Positions 55,301-64,000 of a DNA stretch of 64,000 nt are shown in pieces. The number at the start of each line of letters is the position of its first letter. Position 1 is the first letter of the stretch. Source of the stretch: Bacteroidales bacterium. GTDB lineage: Bacteria > Bacteroidota > Bacteroidia > Bacteroidales > VadinHA17. Below the pieces are notes generated by a model that did no database searches, was not told where the DNA came from, and saw nothing but the letters and a program-made list of their open reading frames with translations. The stretch spans positions 124,001-188,000 of the forward strand of contig JADKBK010000005.1 of assembly GCA_016715075.1 (NCBI GenBank), written 5' to 3'. The translations under genes and the position numbers were made by a program.

Positions 55301-56189
55301 TGATTTCCTGAATGTTAATCCTAACAAGTGGACCACAGATAAAAAGAAGAATGACAGCATCAAACAGCTCCTTCATAATTATATTATTAAGTACAAGGAG
55401 ATTGATGGTATCTATAAGCGCAGGAAGTACAATATAACAATTGGTGATGAGCTGCCAGCAGGTATAGTAAGACTTGCAAAAGTTTATATCGCCAAGAAGC
55501 GTAAGGTAAAAGTAGGGGATAAGATGGCCGGACGTCACGGAAACAAGGGTATTGTTGCCAGGATTGTACGTGCTGAAGATATGCCATTCCTTGAGGACGG
55601 AACACCGGTTGACATAGTACTCAACCCGCTTGGTGTACCTTCAAGGATGAACCTGGGCCAGATCTATGAGACTGTCCTTGGATGGGCTGGTCAGAAGCTT
55701 GGTCTTACCTTCTCAACTCCTATATTCGATGGTGCAACAATTGCACAGATAAATGAATATACCGAAGCTGCAAATCTTCCGAAATATGGGAAGACTTATT
55801 TGTATGACGGAGGCACAGGTGAAAGATTCGATCAGCCTGCAACTGTTGGTGTGATCTATATGCTTAAACTTGGCCACATGGTTGATGATAAGATGCATGC
55901 CCGTTCTATCGGTCCATATTCACTTATAACACAACAGCCACTTGGTGGTAAAGCCCAGTTCGGAGGCCAGCGTTTTGGTGAAATGGAAGTTTGGGCACTC
56001 GAGGCTTTTGGAGCAGCACATATTCTACAGGAAATACTTACTATAAAATCTGATGATGTTGTTGGCCGTGCCAAAGCATACGAAGCTATTGTGAAGGGAG
56101 AACCAATGCCTCTTCCAGGCATTCCGGAATCACTGAATGTTCTCCTGCACGAACTGAGAGGTCTCGGACTTAGCGTGATACTTGATTAA
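52380..56189 (+). CDS. rpoB: DNA-directed RNA polymerase subunit beta
   Basis: The 1269-residue subunit has the expected length for Bacteroidota. Visible landmarks are the rifampicin region [61 protein letters not shown], the catalytic-side [19 protein letters not shown], and [17 protein letters not shown]. The rifampicin pocket residues appear wild type. The C-terminal [25 protein letters not shown] interacts with the beta-prime subunit. rpoC follows after 57 bases. Confidence 0.98.
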   Translation: MSSKNTERISFASRKNQLEYPDFLDIQLKSFGEFFQLGTTPENRKKEGLFKVFTENFPITDTRNNFVLEFLDYYIDPPRYTIEECIERGLTFSVPLKAKLKLYCTDPEHEDFDTVIQDVYLGTVPYMTERATFVINGAERVVVSQLHRSPGVFFGQSIHANGTKLYSARIIPFKGSWIEFATDINNVMYAYIDRKKKLPVTTLLRAIGFESDKEILEIFNLAEEHKVSKTNIKKLVGRKLAARVLRTWVEDFVDEDTGEVVSIERNEVILDRETIIESEHVDLIVDSGAKAILLHRDDTTLSDYAIIYNTLQKDPCNSEKEAVIYIYRQLRNAEPPDEATARDVIDKLFFSDKRYDLGEVGRYRINKKLGLETDMNVKILTREDIIKIIGYLIELINSKTDIDDIDHLSNRRVRTVGEQLYSQFGVGLARMARTIRERMNVRDNEVFTPVDLINSKTLSSVINSFFGTNQLSQFMDQTNPLAEMTHKRRLSALGPGGLSRERAGFEVRDVHYTHYGRLCPIETPEGPNIGLISSLCVYAKINSLGFIETAYRKVKDAQVDFSEDGIVWLSAEEEEEKMIAQANAPLLKDGHFENVRAKCRYEADYPFEEVTKVDLMDVAPNQIASIAASLIPFLEHDDANRALMGSNMMRQAVPLINPEAPVVGTGLEAQVIRDSRILYMAEGDGIVEFVDSNEIVIRYTRTDEEKFVSFDDDIKRYTLPKYRKTNQNTCINLLPVVRKGEKVVKGQVLTEGYGTKGGELALGRNLKVAFMPWKGYNFEDAIVISEKVVQEDFFTSVHIDEYQLEVRDTKRGLEELTSDIPNVSEEATKNLDENGLIRIGAHIRPGDILIGKITPKGESDPSPEEKLLRAIFGDKAGDVKDASLKAGPSLEGVVIDKKLFTRAIKDRKAKAVEKPMLDKIETEFNRSVDDLKARLVDKLFILVNGKTSQGVKDYLNVDVIPKGSKFTLKQLQEVDFLNVNPNKWTTDKKKNDSIKQLLHNYIIKYKEIDGIYKRRKYNITIGDELPAGIVRLAKVYIAKKRKVKVGDKMAGRHGNKGIVARIVRAEDMPFLEDGTPVDIVLNPLGVPSRMNLGQIYETVLGWAGQKLGLTFSTPIFDGATIAQINEYTEAANLPKYGKTYLYDGGTGERFDQPATVGVIYMLKLGHMVDDKMHARSIGPYSLITQQPLGGKAQFGGQRFGEMEVWALEAFGAAHILQEILTIKSDDVVGRAKAYEAIVKGEPMPLPGIPESLNVLLHELRGLGLSVILD

Positions 56190-60538
<4,349 letters not shown>

Positions 60539-60550
60539 AATTTACTGAAT

Positions 60551-60868
60551 ATGACGGATCCTAAGAATCAGGGACAAATCAGTATTGAGCTGAATGAAGA
60601 AGTTGCGCAGGGAACCTATTCAAACCTTGCTGTAATAACTCATTCAGCCTCTGAATTTGTTATCGACTTTATAAGGATTATGCCCGGGATACCAAAGGCG
60701 CAGGTTAAATCGAGGATTATACTTACCCCCGAACATGCAAAAAGGCTTGTTGCAGCTCTCCAGGACAATATTGCCAAGTATGAGACAGTTCATGGCCCTA
60801 TCAAGGATGTAAAAGGTTCAGGACCTGCCATGCCATTAACTTTTGGTGGTCCCACTGCTCAGGCTTGA
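60551..60868 (+). CDS. DUF3467 family protein
   Basis: The 105-residue protein starts at ATG 60551, 12 bases after rpoC. It matches DUF3467: QISIELNEEVAQGTYSNLAVITHSASEFVIDFIRIMPG and VKSRIILTPEHAKRLVAALQDNIAKYE. The family is small, cytoplasmic and very often found near rpoC in Bacteroidota; function is not known. Co-transcription with rpoBC is likely. Confidence 0.92.
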   Translation: MTDPKNQGQISIELNEEVAQGTYSNLAVITHSASEFVIDFIRIMPGIPKAQVKSRIILTPEHAKRLVAALQDNIAKYETVHGPIKDVKGSGPAMPLTFGGPTAQA

Positions 60869-60911
60869 AAGAAAAAGATTATATTGCACGTGAATTAACG
60901 TGTTTCAAAAA

Positions 60912-61322
60912 ATGTCTGCTATGAGAGGGAACATATTAAGAAAAATTCTGGTTATACTGATTTTCGTTGCTCCGTTAGTATCCTATTCCGGTTGTAAGAA
61001 ACAGCCAAAATGCGGTTGCGGTAAAGATTCATTGTTTATGCTTACCAATACCAGGGCGATGGTTTATTTTAATGAGACAGGTTCAAATATCTACTTTTCA
61101 ACCATCAGCGATCCCTATTCCACTTACTATTTCTGCAATCCGGGTGAGATGTTTCCAAAGATGTCTGAGTATAAGTCAGGCGATGAGCTTCTGGTTTCAG
61201 GAAATGTCTACTGGGAGTGCAATTATCTGTATCAGGCTGGCAATTCATCATACGGAAGTTATTATAAAACATACGTGATCCAGGTAACAAATGTCTACAT
61301 GGATCTGTACGGAAAGAAATAG
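60912..61322 (+). CDS. Small lipoprotein of unknown function
   Basis: ATG 60912 or 60921 gives about 135 residues; a GTG at 60900 is also possible. The N-terminus has ILRKILVILIFVAPLVSYSGC, a lipoprotein signal, then QPKCGCGKDS with further Cys residues close to the lipidated one. The rest is beta-rich (MVYFNETGSNIYFSTISDPYSTYYFCNPGEMF, GDELLVSGNVYWECNY). It resembles short Bacteroidota lipoproteins with no assigned function. Confidence 0.75.
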   Translation: MSAMRGNILRKILVILIFVAPLVSYSGCKKQPKCGCGKDSLFMLTNTRAMVYFNETGSNIYFSTISDPYSTYYFCNPGEMFPKMSEYKSGDELLVSGNVYWECNYLYQAGNSSYGSYYKTYVIQVTNVYMDLYGKK

Positions 61323-61432
61323 CTACCTGCTTCATTCTTCCTTTTAAAAAAATCATCCATGGCTGCTGCTTTTCTTTTTGACGCAGCTCAGTCTGATTCC
61401 TGCAATTTAGTATATTTCCGAAAAAATCTGCG

Positions 61433-62212
61433 ATGATTAACAAACACATATCTTTTGCAGGTGCGGGAAGAGTGGCTTCTGCATTGTGCAGGAAGATATA
61501 TAAGGCAGGATACAAAATTGATCTTGTTGTCTCTATAACTGAAAATAGCGGCAGATCACTTGCAGATTCATGTGAAGCTTTGTGGTCAGCGATACCTGAA
61601 TTTCCTGTTTCAACAGATATAATAATCATTGCTGTTCCGGATCATGCCCTGAATAAGGTTCTTGAAGATATAAAGTGCCGGCCTGGGACTTTAGTTGTAC
61701 ATACTGCCGGAAGCTTCGGACTGGAAGTTTTTCCTGCACGTTATACTGCAAAAGGAGTTTTTTATCCCCTTCAGACCTTTTCAATTGAGAGGAAAGTGGA
61801 ATTCACAGACCTTCCTCTTCTTATTGAATCATCAGATCTACAATCATCTGCCCTTCTTAAGGATCTTGCCGCCTCAATAGGTGCAAAGAGCTGGTTTGTA
61901 AATACCGATCAAAGGATAATCCTTCATGTGGCAGCGGTATTTATTTGTAACTTTGCCAACCATATGCTGACAAGAGGTAAAGAGGTTGCTGAAAAAGCAG
62001 GGGTGCCGTTTGAAATATTTTATCCGCTGATTACGGAAACAGTTTCAAAAGCCATTGATATCGGACCCGAAAAAGCCCAGACTGGTCCGGCTGTACGAAA
62101 TGACCGGAATACTATTGAAAAACATATTGAATTGCTCTCTTACTCGCCTGAACTTGAAAAGATGTACAGAGAGATTACAATGTCGATAATTAACTATTAT
62201 TATAAGTTGTGA
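61433..62212 (+). CDS. Rossmann-fold DUF2520 protein (F420-dependent NADP reductase-like)
   Basis: The 259-residue protein begins HISFAGAGRVASALCRKIYKAG, a dinucleotide-binding motif, with IIIIAVPDHALNKVLEDI and VVHTAGSFGLEVF. The C-terminal helical half (FICNFANHMLTRGKEVAEKAGVPFEIFYPLITETVSKA, then GPAVRNDRNTIEKHIELLS) is the DUF2520 domain. The family is related to pyrroline-5-carboxylate and ketopantoate reductases; the substrate is unknown. It ends three bases before kdsC, a pairing common in Bacteroidota. Confidence 0.88.
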   Translation: MINKHISFAGAGRVASALCRKIYKAGYKIDLVVSITENSGRSLADSCEALWSAIPEFPVSTDIIIIAVPDHALNKVLEDIKCRPGTLVVHTAGSFGLEVFPARYTAKGVFYPLQTFSIERKVEFTDLPLLIESSDLQSSALLKDLAASIGAKSWFVNTDQRIILHVAAVFICNFANHMLTRGKEVAEKAGVPFEIFYPLITETVSKAIDIGPEKAQTGPAVRNDRNTIEKHIELLSYSPELEKMYREITMSIINYYYKL

Positions 62213-62215
62213 CAC

Positions 62216-62737
62216 ATGGCTAATTTTAAGGAAGACCTTGTGAGAGTTAAGGCTTTTATTTTTGATATTGATGGTGTATTGTCAACACAGACAATCGCTC
62301 TCAATGTTTTTGGAGTACCCAACAGGACTGTTAATCTGAGAGACGGGTATGCCATCCAGCTCGCTGTGAGAAAAGGATATCCGGTATGTGTGATCTCGGG
62401 AGGCAGTTCCAAAGAGTATAGGAAGAGGCTTCGTTCACTCGGAGTGACAGATATTTATTTAAACAGCCGTTCAAAGCTGGAACATTTTAATGCCTTCCTG
62501 AAGAAGTATGAACTGAATAAAAATGACGTGCTTTACATGGGGGATGATATCCCTGATTATAAAGTGATGAAGGAGGTTGGTCTCCCTGTGTGCCCCTCTG
62601 ATGCTGACAGTGAAATCAGACAGGTGGCAGCCTATGTGTCGGACAAAAAAGGAGGTGAAGGTTGTGTCAGGGATGTAATAGAACAGGTACTGAGGCTGCA
62701 TAATAAATGGATGGATACGGATGCGTTTACATGGTAG
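62216..62737 (+). CDS. kdsC: KDO 8-phosphate phosphatase (KdsC, HAD family)
   Basis: The 173-residue HAD phosphatase has no cap domain. It carries FDIDGVLS (nucleophile Asp17 and Asp19), VCVISGG, YLNSRSKLEHF (the Lys motif) and YMGDDIPDYKVMKEVGLPVCPSDA. These match the YrbI/KdsC group, which removes phosphate from 3-deoxy-D-manno-octulosonate 8-phosphate in lipopolysaccharide core synthesis. It starts three bases after the DUF2520 gene and ends three before the prenyltransferase gene. Confidence 0.93.
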   Translation: MANFKEDLVRVKAFIFDIDGVLSTQTIALNVFGVPNRTVNLRDGYAIQLAVRKGYPVCVISGGSSKEYRKRLRSLGVTDIYLNSRSKLEHFNAFLKKYELNKNDVLYMGDDIPDYKVMKEVGLPVCPSDADSEIRQVAAYVSDKKGGEGCVRDVIEQVLRLHNKWMDTDAFTW

Positions 62738-62740
62738 AAT

Positions 62741-63724
62741 ATGAAAGCTTTCTTTAAACTTATCAGGTGGCAGAACCTTCTTATAGTTATTTTGACTATG
62801 GTTCTGATGAGATATGCGGTTCTGGGGCCGGTAATAGGCAAGATCGGAGTGATCCTTCTTAACGGCACAGGAGAAGAGGTGCCAATGACTCTTCAGTTTT
62901 CGCTTATAAACTTTTTGCTGCTTGTAGCTGCAACGGTCTTCCTTACTGCGGGTGGTTATGTAATCAATGATTATTTTGATATCAGGACAGATCTGATAAA
63001 CAAGGGGAAAGTTATTGTAGGCACCCATATCCCAAGGCGTCAGGCAATGATGTGGCATAATATATTTAATATTGCAGGGGTCTCAATAGGATTTTATATC
63101 TCATACCAGGCAGGTTACTTCCTGCTGGGAATAATGTTCCTGGTCGTCTCAGGCTTACTCTATTTCTATTCTGCGAGCTATAAGCGGCAGTTTCTTATTG
63201 GGAATCTGGTGGTTGCAATACTGGCAGGCATGGTGCCACTCCTTGTTGTGATTTATGAATGGCCTGCATTATACAGATACTACACCATGAATGCTACTTC
63301 TCTGCCTGATATCAACTTCATATTTTACTGGGTAGGAGGATTTGCCGTCTTTGCCTTTATCACCACTCTTGCCCGTGAAATAATTAAAGACATCGAGGAT
63401 TTTGAGGGAGATATCGCTTTCGGCAGAAATACGGTTCCGGTTGTAATCGGGGTATTGTCGGCCAAGATCATTGCTGTCAGCCTGGTGTCAATAACAATTG
63501 TACTGCTCTTTCTGACATGGTATTTATTTATAAATGATATTATAACGCTTGTTTACCTTTCCGTTGCTATTGCATTGCCACTCGCATATGTAATATATAA
63601 AGTGGTTGTCAGCAACAACAGGCAGCAGCTCCATAATGCCAGCAGTATAATGAAAGTTGTAATGGTAACCGGTATTCTTTATTCCGTTGTGGTTAAAGTA
63701 ATACTTACCTGGAACCTTTTCTGA
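62741..63724 (+). CDS. UbiA-family prenyltransferase (geranylgeranylglycerol-phosphate geranylgeranyltransferase-like)
   Basis: The 327-residue protein has about eight to nine membrane helices. The first Asp-rich motif is NDYFDIRTDLIN (76-87), and the second is DIEDFEGDIAFGRNT in a cytoplasmic loop; both bind Mg-diphosphate. In Bacteroidota, proteins of this kind are usually annotated as digeranylgeranylglyceryl phosphate synthase-like, but the true product is unclear; heme or quinone prenylation is an alternative. Tight spacing with kdsC and maf shows an operon. Confidence 0.88.
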   Translation: MKAFFKLIRWQNLLIVILTMVLMRYAVLGPVIGKIGVILLNGTGEEVPMTLQFSLINFLLLVAATVFLTAGGYVINDYFDIRTDLINKGKVIVGTHIPRRQAMMWHNIFNIAGVSIGFYISYQAGYFLLGIMFLVVSGLLYFYSASYKRQFLIGNLVVAILAGMVPLLVVIYEWPALYRYYTMNATSLPDINFIFYWVGGFAVFAFITTLAREIIKDIEDFEGDIAFGRNTVPVVIGVLSAKIIAVSLVSITIVLLFLTWYLFINDIITLVYLSVAIALPLAYVIYKVVVSNNRQQLHNASSIMKVVMVTGILYSVVVKVILTWNLF

Positions 63725-63726
63725 GT

Positions 63727-64000
63727 ATGATAATTCCAAACCTGGAAAATTACAGAATAATCCTTGCTTCACGTTCTCCCAGAAGGCAGCAGCTGCTTTA
63801 TGAGCTGGGGCTAGACTTTGATGTGGTAATAAAGGATTTTGATGAATCGTTTCCTGAAGGACTTGAAGGAAGATCAATTGCTGAATATATCTCACATCAG
63901 AAGGCTGTCTCCTTCAGAGGAGAACTGGAAGACAGGGATATCGTTATTACAGCCGACACAGTGGTCTGGTGCAATAACATACTGCTAGGCAAACCACGTG
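63727..64000 (+). CDS. maf: Maf-family nucleotide pyrophosphatase, 5' part
   Basis: The frame starts at ATG 63727, two bases after the prenyltransferase stop, and runs off the window. The 91 visible residues include ILASRSPRRQQLLYELGLDF, the Maf signature with its phosphate-binding SxRR, then HQKAVSFRGELEDRDIVITADTVVW with the catalytic Asp. Maf proteins hydrolyse dTTP/UTP or modified nucleotides. The C-terminal half is missing only because of the window edge. Confidence 0.94.
   Translation, partial: MIIPNLENYRIILASRSPRRQQLLYELGLDFDVVIKDFDESFPEGLEGRSIAEYISHQKAVSFRGELEDRDIVITADTVVWCNNILLGKPR

Overview
The window looks like a chromosomal piece of a Bacteroidota bacterium, probably of the order Bacteroidales. 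The evidence is a PorT-like outer-membrane protein, a TamL-type BamA-family lipoprotein, a KdsC phosphatase followed by a UbiA-type prenyltransferase and Maf, menaquinone methylation by UbiE/MenG, cytochrome bd, the order tRNA(Thr-Tyr-Gly-Thr)-tuf-tRNA(Trp)-secE-nusG-rplKAJL-rpoBC, and promoters of the form TTTG-N19/20-TAnnTTTG with few strong Shine-Dalgarno sites.

Bases 1-38,000 are mostly an accessory carbohydrate region. After the 3' end of msrA comes a tetraheme cytochrome fused to a sulfatase-modifying-factor-like domain, then two Tat-exported Gfo/Idh/MocA oxidoreductases and a ThuA lipoprotein (425-5951). Two membrane glycosyltransferase genes follow (6035-9036). Next are a GH36-like alpha-galactosidase and a convergent GH42-like glycosidase. 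A plus-strand cluster (13,880-18,565) holds a small membrane protein, a secreted sugar isomerase-like protein, a third exported Gfo/Idh, a nitrilase-family amidase and a PAS-HTH regulator. Cytochrome bd oxidase with a candidate CydX-like microprotein lies at 18,747-21,552. A long minus-strand series (30,984 to 21,690) encodes three more xylose-isomerase-like TIM barrels, an MFS transporter, two more Gfo/Idh enzymes and a ThuA-DUF6807 fusion. In all there are five Gfo/Idh proteins (four exported), four TIM-barrel isomerases (two exported) and two ThuA proteins. My inference is oxidative processing of glycosides or sugar derivatives, largely in the cell envelope, through keto-sugar intermediates.

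Bases 31,500-45,350 are mixed housekeeping and transport: a nitroreductase, an Ldh-family dehydrogenase, an SDR, ubiE/menG, a PorT-like protein, an FAD dehydrogenase, two MFS transporters, a SpoU-type RNA methyltransferase, TamL and a helix-hairpin-helix protein. Bases 45,900-64,000 are core genes: rpsU, a Xer recombinase, hpf, five tRNAs, tuf, secE, nusG, rplKAJL, rpoB, rpoC, then a DUF3467 protein, a lipoprotein, a DUF2520-type protein, kdsC, a UbiA prenyltransferase and the 5' part of maf.

Two window-wide features matter to a reader. First, six genes, including the essential rpoC, are each broken by one frameshift. Five are single-base losses and at least three of the six lie in homopolymers. 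This points to residual indel errors in the assembly rather than gene decay, so the genes are annotated across the break. Second, the gaps between genes at 24-38 kb are filled with short tandem repeats (7-, 8-, 9-, 11- and 14-base units) and small palindromic or dispersed repeats, whereas the core-gene part is nearly free of them.
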